From assembly GCF_000526375.1 (NCBI RefSeq), contig NZ_JAFY01000005.1, positions 310,001-374,000 of the forward strand: 64,000 nt of DNA. Reading direction: 5' to 3'. The translations under genes were made by a program, and so were the position numbers. This stretch comes from Aminiphilus circumscriptus DSM 16581. GTDB taxonomy: Bacteria; Synergistota; Synergistia; Synergistales; Aminiphilaceae. Below the pieces are notes generated by a model. The model was not told where the DNA came from. It was given only the letters and a program-made list of their open reading frames with translations, and searched no databases. Each line of letters begins with the position of its first letter. Within the stretch, counting starts at the first letter, position 1. Positions 17,207-24,690 of the stretch are shown here, piece by piece.

Positions 17207-19000
17207 TCAGCTCTTCGTCACCGCGGAGAAGGGACAGACATCGAAGCAGGAGCCGCACTTGATGCAGCGGTCCTGATCGATCACGTAGGGTGTCTGTCGA
17301 TCTCCGGCAATGCAGTTCACAGGGCACTTTTTCGCGCACAACCCGCATTTACGACATTTCTCCCTGTCGATGGCGTAGGTGATGAGTTTGGTACAGGCCA
17401 AGGCAGGGCATTTCCTGTCCCGGATGTGCGCCTCGTACTCGTGCCGGAAGTAGCGCAGCGTGGTGAGCACCGGATTCGGCGCGGTCTGGCCGAGTCCGCA
17501 GAGGGACATGTCCTTCACCATGTGAGCGAGTTCCTCCAGGGTAGCCAGGTCCTCCATCGTCCCCTCACCGGCGGTAATCTTCTCGAGGAGGAGGAGCATC
17601 TGTTTCGTTCCCTCTCTGCAGGGAACGCACTTGCCGCAGGATTCCCGCTGGGTGAACTCCAGAAAGAACTTGGCCACGTCCACCATGCAGGTCGCCTCGT
17701 CCATGACGACGAGTCCCCCCGACCCCATGATAGCCCCCGCCGCCGTGAGCGACTCGTAATCCACGGGAAGATCGAGGTGTTCCTCGGTGAGACAGCCGCC
17801 GGAGGGACCTCCGATCTGAACGGCCTTGAATTTCTTGTCGTTGATGATGCCGCCGCCGAGCTCGAAGACGATTTCACGAATGCTGATCCCCATGGGAACC
17901 TCGACCAAACCGGTGTGTTTCACTTTTCCGGTGAGGGCGAAAACTTTGGTCCCCTTGGATTTCTCCGTACCGATGGCGGCGTACCAGGCGCCGCCGTTGC
18001 GGATGATGGCCGGAACGTTGGCCCAGGTCTCCACGTTGTTGATGTTCGAGGGTTTGCCCCAGAGTCCCTTGTTTGCCGGAAAGGGGGGACGGGGACGGGG
18101 CATACCGCGCTCCCCTTCGATGGAGGCCATGAGCGCCGTCTCTTCGCCGCAGACGAAGGCTCCCGCACCTTCCTTCACGTGAAGATGGAAGGAGAAGGAC
18201 GTGTCCAGAATGCGCTCCCCCAGCAGGCCGTATTCCTCGGCCTGGCCGATGGCGCGATTGAGGCGCTTGATGGCAAGAGGGTATTCGGCCCGGCAATAGA
18301 TGTATCCCTCGTCGGCTCCCATGGCGTAGGCACCGAGCATCATCCCCTCGATGACCGCATGAGGGTCACCCTCGAGGATGGAGCGGTCCATGAAAGCGCC
18401 GGGATCTCCCTCGTCGGCGTTACAGATGGTGTACTTTTTCGTTCCCGCCGCCTTGCGGCAGAACTCCCACTTGAGTCCCGTGGGGAACCCACCGCCGCCG
18501 CGCCCGCGAAGGCCAGAGGTCTTCACTTCCTGGAGCACGTCCTCGGGGGACATTTCCTTCACGGCCTTGGCGAGAGCCTGATAGCCGTCCCGGGCGATAT
18601 ACTCCTCGATGTTGTCGGGATTGATGTAGCCGCAGTTGTGGAGCGCGATGCGCTCCTGCTTGCTGTAGAAGGGAATGTCCTTGTAGTGGGGAACCTTCTC
18701 GATGCTTCCGGAGAGGGCGTAGAGAAGTCGCTCCACGATGCGTCCCTTGTAGAGATGTTCCTCCACGATCTCCGTCACATCTTTTGGCTCCACCCGACAG
18801 TAGAACGTCCCCTCGGGGTAGACCACCACGATGGGTCCCATCTCGCACATGCCGTGACACCCCGTCTGGACCACCATGACCTCCCGGTCCAGCTTCCTCT
18901 TCGCCAATTCCTCTTTAAACGCGCTCATCACCTCGCGGGCGCCGCTCGAAACGCAGCCCGTCCCGCCACAGATGAGAACGTGCGCACGATACACTGCCAT
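17207..19000 (-). CDS. hndC: NuoF-like NADH-binding flavoprotein with ferredoxin domains (HndC type), hydrogenase module
   Basis: 597-residue paralogue of the protein at 9338-11137, with the same plan: N-terminal [2Fe-2S] thioredoxin-like domain (CGGTGC, then TGCHGMC), NuoF FMN/NADH core with GRGGGGFPTG and ESCGKCVPC, and two C-terminal ferredoxin motifs (CRKCGLCAKKC, CIKCGSCFDVC). Divergence is concentrated at the two ends and in the segment before the C-terminal ferredoxin. The middle is almost identical at DNA level, including silent sites. It would pass electrons between NADH, ferredoxin and the hydrogenase through the NuoG-like subunit. HndD/HydA-type Fe-only hydrogenase is replaced here by HoxYH. 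Confidence 0.9.
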   Translation of the reverse strand: MAVYRAHVLICGGTGCVSSGAREVMSAFKEELAKRKLDREVMVVQTGCHGMCEMGPIVVVYPEGTFYCRVEPKDVTEIVEEHLYKGRIVERLLYALSGSIEKVPHYKDIPFYSKQERIALHNCGYINPDNIEEYIARDGYQALAKAVKEMSPEDVLQEVKTSGLRGRGGGGFPTGLKWEFCRKAAGTKKYTICNADEGDPGAFMDRSILEGDPHAVIEGMMLGAYAMGADEGYIYCRAEYPLAIKRLNRAIGQAEEYGLLGERILDTSFSFHLHVKEGAGAFVCGEETALMASIEGERGMPRPRPPFPANKGLWGKPSNINNVETWANVPAIIRNGGAWYAAIGTEKSKGTKVFALTGKVKHTGLVEVPMGISIREIVFELGGGIINDKKFKAVQIGGPSGGCLTEEHLDLPVDYESLTAAGAIMGSGGLVVMDEATCMVDVAKFFLEFTQRESCGKCVPCREGTKQMLLLLEKITAGEGTMEDLATLEELAHMVKDMSLCGLGQTAPNPVLTTLRYFRHEYEAHIRDRKCPALACTKLITYAIDREKCRKCGLCAKKCPVNCIAGDRQTPYVIDQDRCIKCGSCFDVCPFSAVTKS

Positions 19001-19047
19001 GGTGTCAGCCCCCCTGCTCTACCCGATCGGGTATGGAAGAAACGGGT

Positions 19048-19419
19048 TCAGTCCGCTCTGCCGATGACTTTTTCCTCGACGACGTTGCCGTTCACGAGAT
19101 GCTCGGCAACAATGCGCGGCACGTCGGCGGCGGAGAGATTGCCGTAGGTGATGCGCGGTTCGCCGGGGCGGATGATGTCGAGAAGCGGCTCCTGCTGGCA
19201 CATGCCGATGCACCCCGTGGTCTCCACGGAGACGTCCTTCAATCCCCGTTTGTCCAGTTCGGCGAGAACCGCCTGCATGACCTCCCGTGCGCCCGCGGCG
19301 ATGCCGCACGTCCCCATGCCGACGATGACGCGGACCTTGCCCTTAGAGCGGGCGGATGTGAGATCGCTCGCCTGTTCCTTGATCCTCCGAAGATCCTCCA
19401 GACTCGTTACTTTGGGCAC
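19048..19419 (-). CDS. hndB: HndB-type small ferredoxin subunit, hydrogenase module
   Basis: 123-residue paralogue of the protein at 11160-11531, with the same three cysteines (GTCGIAAGA, TTGCIGMC). The GTG at 19419 aligns with the start of its paralogue and has GGGAGG upstream. An ATG at 19449 would add ten unmatched residues. The start lies inside the end of the ATPase-fold gene, which runs 77 bp further, so the two overlap out of frame and are probably coupled. Confidence 0.85.
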   Translation of the reverse strand: MPKVTSLEDLRRIKEQASDLTSARSKGKVRVIVGMGTCGIAAGAREVMQAVLAELDKRGLKDVSVETTGCIGMCQQEPLLDIIRPGEPRITYGNLSAADVPRIVAEHLVNGNVVEEKVIGRAD

Positions 19420-19978
19420 GGACTTCACCTCCCATTCGCATTTCCTCAAGTCCTTCTCGAACGAAATCCCGAAGCCACGACGCCACCGGAGGCGTACGCA
19501 TCAGCTCGGGATCTTCGATAATTTCGAGAATGTCCTTTTGATCCACCTCGAAGGAACGCTCCCTTCGAGAAAAACGGAACACCCACCGGATATCGGGATA
19601 CCCCACAAACAACGTCACTACCGTGGCAGGAAGATCTCCCAAAGGTGGACAATCAATCGATCCTGCCCGAAAAGCGGCGCGCAGGCAGGTACCAGAACCT
19701 GGAACGGATTCGATGGAAAAACTGCCTCCCGCAAGTTCCGCCGCCTGTTTGAGAAAGGGAATACCCAACCCCACCCGTCGTGTCGTTCGCGACGTGACGA
19801 AAGGATCCGTCACGCGGCGCACCATCTCCGCATCCATTCCCTTTCCATCGTCCCGGATTTCAAGCACACGAAACCCCTTATCGTCCTCCTCGACAAGACG
19901 CACATCCACACGGGAAGCCCCTGCGGCAACACTGTTCTCGGCAATGTCGAGAATGTGCTGGGACAGATCGTCGAGCAT
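19343..19978 (-). CDS. ATP-binding protein with a GHKL/HATPase fold, associated with the Hnd module
   Basis: 211-residue protein with a stand-alone histidine-kinase-type ATPase domain. N box HILDIAENSVAAGA (about 9-22), G1 box DDGKGMD (about 41-47), and a G2-like TRRVGLGIPFLKQ. No dimerisation or phospho-acceptor His is seen, and no receiver is adjacent. Genes of this kind are commonly found between hndA and hndB in bifurcating hydrogenase operons, but their role is unsettled (regulation or assembly). The last 60 residues are poorly conserved in appearance and overlap hndB. ATG 19978 is preferred to 19987 on spacing and family alignment. Confidence 0.8.
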   Translation of the reverse strand: MLDDLSQHILDIAENSVAAGASRVDVRLVEEDDKGFRVLEIRDDGKGMDAEMVRRVTDPFVTSRTTRRVGLGIPFLKQAAELAGGSFSIESVPGSGTCLRAAFRAGSIDCPPLGDLPATVVTLFVGYPDIRWVFRFSRRERSFEVDQKDILEIIEDPELMRTPPVASWLRDFVREGLEEMRMGGEVRAQSNESGGSSEDQGTGERSHIRPL

Positions 19979-20001
19979 GACATGCATCCTCGCGCCGCTT
20001 T

Positions 20002-20472
20002 TTATTCGTACCGGGCGATCACGTCACCGAGCTTGTCCGCTGTGAGTCTTCCGTGGGTGTCATCGTCCACCATGATGACCGGCGCGAGACCGCAGGCACC
20101 GAGGCACGCCACGGGTTCCAGGGTGAAACGAAGATCCTCCGTCGTCCCGTTCTCCTCGACGGAGAGCATCTCCTTGAGTTTCTGCATGAGCTGCAGACTG
20201 CCCCGAACATGACAGGCAGTGCCACGGCAGACGCGGACAATATGTCGCCCTCGTGGCTTGAGGTGAAACTGGGCATAGAAAGTGGCCACTCCGTACAACT
20301 CTGCAGTGGGAATTTTAAGTTCCTCCGAGATAGCCTGAAGCGCCTCGGAGGGCACGTACCCAAACTCCCGTTGCACCGCCTGCAGTACGGGAATGACTCC
20401 CCCCTTTCGGTCCTTCCAGGGCAGAACGAGTTCCCTGGTCTTGGACGCGACATCCTTCGTCTCCACGGGCAT
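20002..20472 (-). CDS. hndA: NuoE/HndA-type 24-kDa [2Fe-2S] subunit, hydrogenase module
   Basis: First gene of the hydrogenase unit, 156 residues, a paralogue of the protein at 11548-12036. The [2Fe-2S] ligands are in CRGTACHVRGS and CLGACGLAP. The GGAGGAGG site fits ATG 20472 best (7-bp spacer); an upstream ATG at 20478 sits too close to it. It is followed within 23 bp by the ATPase-fold gene. Together with the downstream genes it forms an eight-gene unit ending in the maturation protease. Confidence 0.9.
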   Translation of the reverse strand: MPVETKDVASKTRELVLPWKDRKGGVIPVLQAVQREFGYVPSEALQAISEELKIPTAELYGVATFYAQFHLKPRGRHIVRVCRGTACHVRGSLQLMQKLKEMLSVEENGTTEDLRFTLEPVACLGACGLAPVIMVDDDTHGRLTADKLGDVIARYE

Positions 20473-20739
20473 ATGCATTCCTCCTCCATCGTCACCGACA
20501 ATCCGGACATTCACACATTCGGGATCCGGTAGTACATCATCCCCCCGATCGGGAACCCTACAACGACATTCTCCGGAAAATCACTCTCGGCGCTACACCC
20601 AGGTCATATCCTTTTCCGCTCACGCATGCGAAAAAATTCACTTTATGCACAGACAAAATCATCTTTCCGAGTCCTTCTCGGCGTTCAGAAAACAGCTCCA
20701 AGAGAGTCGTACAACATTCGACAAAGGGACAAAGACTAG
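20473..20739 (-). other. Upstream region of the hydrogenase unit
   Basis: This should contain the promoter of the hydrogenase unit, but I see no convincing -35/-10 pair. A short palindrome, CGCATGCG, lies near 20625. No gene is supported. Confidence 0.3.
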
Positions 20740-20839
20740 AAAACCTCTGAATAAGGCTACGTCAGCCCCGCAGGGCGCCTCGCAGAGCCTGATGCGACCC
20801 GAGTCAAGGAAAAGCGAAAGGTCTTTATTCAGGGCTTCC
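20740..20839 (-). mobile_element. 100-bp MITE-like repeat, copy 2 (inverted relative to the others)
   Basis: Same element as at 4562 and 59969, in the opposite orientation. It is flanked by a perfect CTAG duplication (20736-20739 and 20840-20843). CTAG fits the YTAR target of IS5-group elements. The left end has drifted (AAAACCTCTGAATAAGG). It lies 267 bp upstream of hndA and about 185 bp from the divergent aminotransferase promoter. Confidence 0.85.
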
Positions 20840-21023
20840 CTAGAAAAATCAGAAAGAGAGCCCCTAAACCCCAAGCGGCATAATGCTTCAGAGTATATCA
20901 TAGGAATCTCGGAGAAGCCGTTGACCATAATTGACTATATACACTGTTTTTATTTCGTTTGTTTTTTTGTGAATCAACCCGGAAGATTCCGGACCCTTCG
21001 TTGGGGTATTCTCTTCCTGCAAC

Positions 21024-21032
21024 TGGTATAAT
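21024..21032 (+). promoter_or_regulatory. Extended -10 promoter for the aminotransferase gene
   Basis: TGGTATAAT is a full extended -10 element, giving a start near 21039 and a short leader before ATG 21085. The -35 region is poor, as is usual for extended -10 promoters. Confidence 0.55.
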
Positions 21033-21084
21033 CCAGGCAAAGACCGCCCGGCACCGTGTATTTTGTGGAAACGAGGTGGATTCC

Positions 21085-22446
21085 ATGTGGCAGGGACGCC
21101 TTCCTCGGGACCTCCTCCGGGATACCCGAGAAAGTTATGTGACCCGGAACACGAGCCACCTTCGGACCGAAGTTCCGGGGGGGGTCGTGGATTGTGCCCT
21201 GGGAACGAATCCTCTCGGTATCCCTGATTCCGTACGAGCTTTTCTCGCCTCCCCTCAAAACTGGGATCCTGGATGCTATCCTCCTCCGGACCTTACCCCT
21301 CTGCGGGAAACCATCGCGGAGTACCTTGGCGATTCGGACGTCACGAGAGAGCACATCGTCCTCGGCCACGGCTCCTTCGGCGTACTTCTCACGCTCCTGC
21401 GAATCCTTCTTCCTCCGGGTTCCTTACTCGGCGGGGTTTCTCCCCAGTTCACCGACGTTCCTCTCCAGGCGATGCTCAACAATGTCCGTTATCACCCGCT
21501 GATCCTGCATCCGCCACTTTTCGAGGCGCACCTCGACGCGTGGCTCCGTGCCGCACGAGGACGTCCCCACGTCCTCTACGTGGATCGTCCCCACAACCCG
21601 ACGGGCCAAACGCTCACTCTGGCGGAGCTCGAGCATTTAAGCCACGTCTGCGCAAAGGGGGGAAGCTGGCTTCTCGTGGACGAGGCCTACGGGGACTATC
21701 TCCCCCGTGATGAATGGGCGACCCGACTCACCTCCCCCAATGTGATCGTGGTCCGCTCCTTCTCCAAGGCATGGGGACTTGCGGGAATGCGGGTCGGATA
21801 CGGCGTGACACGCCATCCGGAACTCCTGGAACTTTTCCGGAAAGTGCACCCTCCCTTCCCGGTGAATACCCTCGGGGCGATTCTTGCCCGGGAGGCCCTT
21901 TCCGACTCGGCTTTTCTCGAACGAACGAAAACCTACGTCTTCACGACGAAGACGCGCCTCATGGAGTTTTTCCGAAAGCACTCCTTTCTCCGGATGGCTG
22001 CGACGGATCCCCGAACACCCATCCTGCTCCTTTCCGAAAATCGGGGAAATTTGGCGACTCTTTTGGGAGAACAGGGCATTGCGGGCGAATCAGGGGAAGG
22101 ATACATGCACCTGGACGAGCGCTATGTCCGCCTTCGCATTCCCTCTCCGGAATTTCTCGAACTCTTTCTGGAACGCCTCGACGCCCTCAAATCCGGGGGG
22201 TCCCGTCGCTCCTTGACGAAACACCCATCAGTCCGCTCTGAGGGAGGGAAGTCTCCATGCGCTGCGTCTGTATCCACGCTCATTTTTATCAACCACCCCG
22301 AGAAGACCCCTGGCTCGACGAGGTGCTCTCCGACGCTTCGGCTGCCCCTTATCACGACTGGAACGCACGCATCAACGCGGAATGCTACCGCCCGAATCGA
22401 GCGGCGCGACTCACCGACGGAAACGGGCGCATCGTCAGTATCGTGA
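21085..22446 (+). CDS. PLP-dependent class I/II aminotransferase (HisC/CobD-like)
   Basis: Fold-type I PLP enzyme. Visible motifs are LGHGSFGVLLTLL, the NPTG motif (YVDRPHNPTGQ), the DEAYGDY Asp-Tyr pair, and the PLP Lys in RSFSKAWGLAGMRVGY. Homology to HisC or threonine-phosphate decarboxylase is evident to about residue 380, but the amino acid handled is unclear. The start at ATG 21085 follows a GAGGTGG site. The frame continues about 70 residues past the domain and overlaps the GH57 gene by 190 bp, which is odd. A one-base change in the G6 run at 22195-22200 would end the protein at 22216 or 22241 instead. The true 3' end is therefore uncertain. Confidence 0.8.
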   Translation: MWQGRLPRDLLRDTRESYVTRNTSHLRTEVPGGVVDCALGTNPLGIPDSVRAFLASPQNWDPGCYPPPDLTPLRETIAEYLGDSDVTREHIVLGHGSFGVLLTLLRILLPPGSLLGGVSPQFTDVPLQAMLNNVRYHPLILHPPLFEAHLDAWLRAARGRPHVLYVDRPHNPTGQTLTLAELEHLSHVCAKGGSWLLVDEAYGDYLPRDEWATRLTSPNVIVVRSFSKAWGLAGMRVGYGVTRHPELLELFRKVHPPFPVNTLGAILAREALSDSAFLERTKTYVFTTKTRLMEFFRKHSFLRMAATDPRTPILLLSENRGNLATLLGEQGIAGESGEGYMHLDERYVRLRIPSPEFLELFLERLDALKSGGSRRSLTKHPSVRSEGGKSPCAASVSTLIFINHPEKTPGSTRCSPTLRLPLITTGTHASTRNATARIERRDSPTETGASSVS

Positions 22447-24635
22447 ACAACTACCGTTATCTGAGTTTCAACGTAGGCCCCACGCTGCACCGCTGGATGG
22501 CGCGTCACGACCACGTTCTGGCCACGCGAATCCGCACCTCCGACGAGGAGGCCACCCGGGAATTCGGTGCCGGAAACGCCATCGCCCAGGGTTACAATCA
22601 TATGATTCTTCCCCTCGCCTCCGCCCGGGACAAACGCACACAGGTCCGCTGGGGAGCGGTGGATTTCCGGAGCCGCTTCGGGAGAAATCCCGTGGGAATG
22701 TGGCTTCCGGAAACGGCGGTGGACACGATGACTCTGGAGGCATTAGCGACGGAGGGCGTTGCCTTCACCATTCTCGCCCCCTGGCAATGCGCCTCCGTGC
22801 GTTCTCCCTCGGGAGAGGGTCAAAAAACGCCCGGCGGGACGGGGCTCGATACCAGTCGTCCCTACCGCGTCGCCCTTCCCTCGGGAAAGAGCATTGTGGT
22901 GGTGTTCTATTCGGCGGACATAGCCCGGGACATCGCTTTCGGGGGACTCCTGGACAATGGAGACCGCCTCGCCGAAGCCCTTTTACGAAGTGTTCCCGAC
23001 AATGGAGAGCCCCGTCTCGTGGTGATCGCCACGGACGGCGAGAGTTACGGGCACCACCATCGTTTCGGGGAAATGGCCCTTGCAAGAGCCTTTCAGGTTC
23101 TTTCCTCCTCAAGAGATGTGAGCTTGAGCAACATCGACGCCTTTCTTGCCCGACACCCCGCAACGTGGGAGGCGACCATCGCCGAGAACACCTCCTGGTC
23201 CTGCGCCCACGGGGTGGAACGCTGGCGGAGCGACTGCGGATGTCATACCGGCGGAGAGCATGGCTGGCATCAGCGATGGCGAGGACCGCTGCGACACGCC
23301 CTGGATCGCCTCCGGGAAAAGCTGGACGATTCTTTCGAGGCAAACCTGGCGCCGTTCACGCAGGATCCCTGGGCGTTACGAAACGAGGCGATCGCTCTCC
23401 ACCTGGACCAGGGCGAAGAGACTCCCGAGGCGTTTCTTGCGGCACGTTTCGGAAAATCCCTCCGTGAGGAGGATACCGGAAAGATTCTTCTCCTCCTGGA
23501 GGCACAGCGCATGGGGATGTTCATGTACACCTCCTGCGGATGGTTCTTCAACGACCTTGCCGGCATCGAAACCGTGCAGATCCTGTCCTACGCGTATCGG
23601 GCGCTGGAACTTCTCCGGGAAGCGGGCGGCCCCGATCTGGAGGAGTCCTTCCGAAGCGACCTCCGGAAAGCCGAGGGCAATCGCCCCGAACTGCCCCGGG
23701 GCGACGTCGTCCTCGATCAACTCGTCCTCCCCTCCCGGCGCTCTCTTCGGGACGTGGCGACCCAAGCGGCGCTACTCGGCGTTTCTTCGTCCTACTACGC
23801 CTTCACGGTGGACCAAACCTCGCACACCATCAGCGGAGGCGATCTGTTCCTGCGACTTTCCGACCTCTCCGTGGAGGACCATCGCACCAACCGAAGATGG
23901 AAAGGGAGCGCCTGCGTTCTTTCCTCGGGGGGATTGGGCGACGTGTGCCGCCTCCGGGAGGATGACCTGCCCCCTCTTCGCCCTTTCAAGAGGCTTTTCT
24001 ACGAGGGAGATCTCCTGGAACTCTCCCGTCAGATGGAGAACCACTTTCCCCTCGGCCCCTGGAAGCTGGGTATTCTTCCCCAGGATGACCGGGAAATGGT
24101 TGCTCGGGAACGCTCCATCGAGGCGGAGGAACGCTGGTCCGAACAAACCACGGAGATCACCGACGAATCGAAACGCCTGCTGGTGCAGCTCCACAGCATC
24201 GGCGTCAGTGCACCTCCGTTTCTTCGGGCCGCGGCGGAACTGTCCTTCCGCTCCCATCTCCAGGAACTCGTGGAGGCAAGTTCGACCGTTCTCGATCTCC
24301 TCTCCGAGAATTCTCCCCTGGAAACGCTTCTCGAGGAGGCGCATTCCATGGGGCTCGAACCGGAGCTGTCGGTGCTGGCACCGCATCTCGCCCGGGAGCT
24401 GCACAACGCACTCCGGGCACAACGAAGCGTCGAGGAAGAGACTGTTCTGCGGCGCGTTCTCGCCCACCTGGAACGCATCCGTGAACTCCACATCACCCTC
24501 GATCTCTGGCGCATTCAGAACGAAATGTGGCGCCTGCTCGAATCGGAAAAGGAACGAACATCAGGCACACTCCTCAACCTTGCGGCATTTCTCGGATTCG
24601 CCGTTCCAGAATCATCGCGAACGGTGCCCGAATGA
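22257..24635 (+). CDS. Glycoside hydrolase family 57 protein with DUF3536 region
   Basis: 792-residue GH57 enzyme acting on alpha-glucans. The N-terminus has the GH57 opening HAHFYQPPREDPW. WLPETAVD (near residue 145) holds the likely nucleophile region, and ATDGESYGHHHRFGE (near 260) carries the catalytic acidic residue area. The C-terminal half matches the helical DUF3536 type. GH57 includes amylases, glucanotransferases and branching enzymes, and the precise activity here is not decidable by eye. Glucan phosphorylase, glgA and glgC follow on the same strand, which supports a glycogen role. The RBS GGGAGGGAAG lies just before the ATG. Confidence 0.85.
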   Translation: MRCVCIHAHFYQPPREDPWLDEVLSDASAAPYHDWNARINAECYRPNRAARLTDGNGRIVSIVNNYRYLSFNVGPTLHRWMARHDHVLATRIRTSDEEATREFGAGNAIAQGYNHMILPLASARDKRTQVRWGAVDFRSRFGRNPVGMWLPETAVDTMTLEALATEGVAFTILAPWQCASVRSPSGEGQKTPGGTGLDTSRPYRVALPSGKSIVVVFYSADIARDIAFGGLLDNGDRLAEALLRSVPDNGEPRLVVIATDGESYGHHHRFGEMALARAFQVLSSSRDVSLSNIDAFLARHPATWEATIAENTSWSCAHGVERWRSDCGCHTGGEHGWHQRWRGPLRHALDRLREKLDDSFEANLAPFTQDPWALRNEAIALHLDQGEETPEAFLAARFGKSLREEDTGKILLLLEAQRMGMFMYTSCGWFFNDLAGIETVQILSYAYRALELLREAGGPDLEESFRSDLRKAEGNRPELPRGDVVLDQLVLPSRRSLRDVATQAALLGVSSSYYAFTVDQTSHTISGGDLFLRLSDLSVEDHRTNRRWKGSACVLSSGGLGDVCRLREDDLPPLRPFKRLFYEGDLLELSRQMENHFPLGPWKLGILPQDDREMVARERSIEAEERWSEQTTEITDESKRLLVQLHSIGVSAPPFLRAAAELSFRSHLQELVEASSTVLDLLSENSPLETLLEEAHSMGLEPELSVLAPHLARELHNALRAQRSVEEETVLRRVLAHLERIRELHITLDLWRIQNEMWRLLESEKERTSGTLLNLAAFLGFAVPESSRTVPE

Positions 24636-24643
24636 TCCAAGCG

Positions 24644-24652
24644 TGGTATAAC
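24644..24652 (+). promoter_or_regulatory. Possible extended -10 promoter before glucan phosphorylase
   Basis: TGGTATAAC lies 39 bp upstream of ATG 24691 and could give a short leader transcript. The preceding gene ends at 24635, so this would be an internal promoter. No good -35 is seen. Confidence 0.4.
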
Positions 24653-24690
24653 TGTACAGAGACGAGTTCATCAGTGAAGGAGGAACGAGC

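Noticed and set aside
15872-19147. Very long plus-strand frame (1091 codons) opposite the NuoG-like and hndC genes
   Set aside because: It lies wholly antisense to clearly conserved genes, and its translation has no family resemblance. High GC opens such frames.
20890-20970. TTGACC/TTGACT-TATATA motifs as the aminotransferase promoter
   Set aside because: Spacing between the hexamers is wrong (about 11 bp); the extended -10 at 21024 is better placed.
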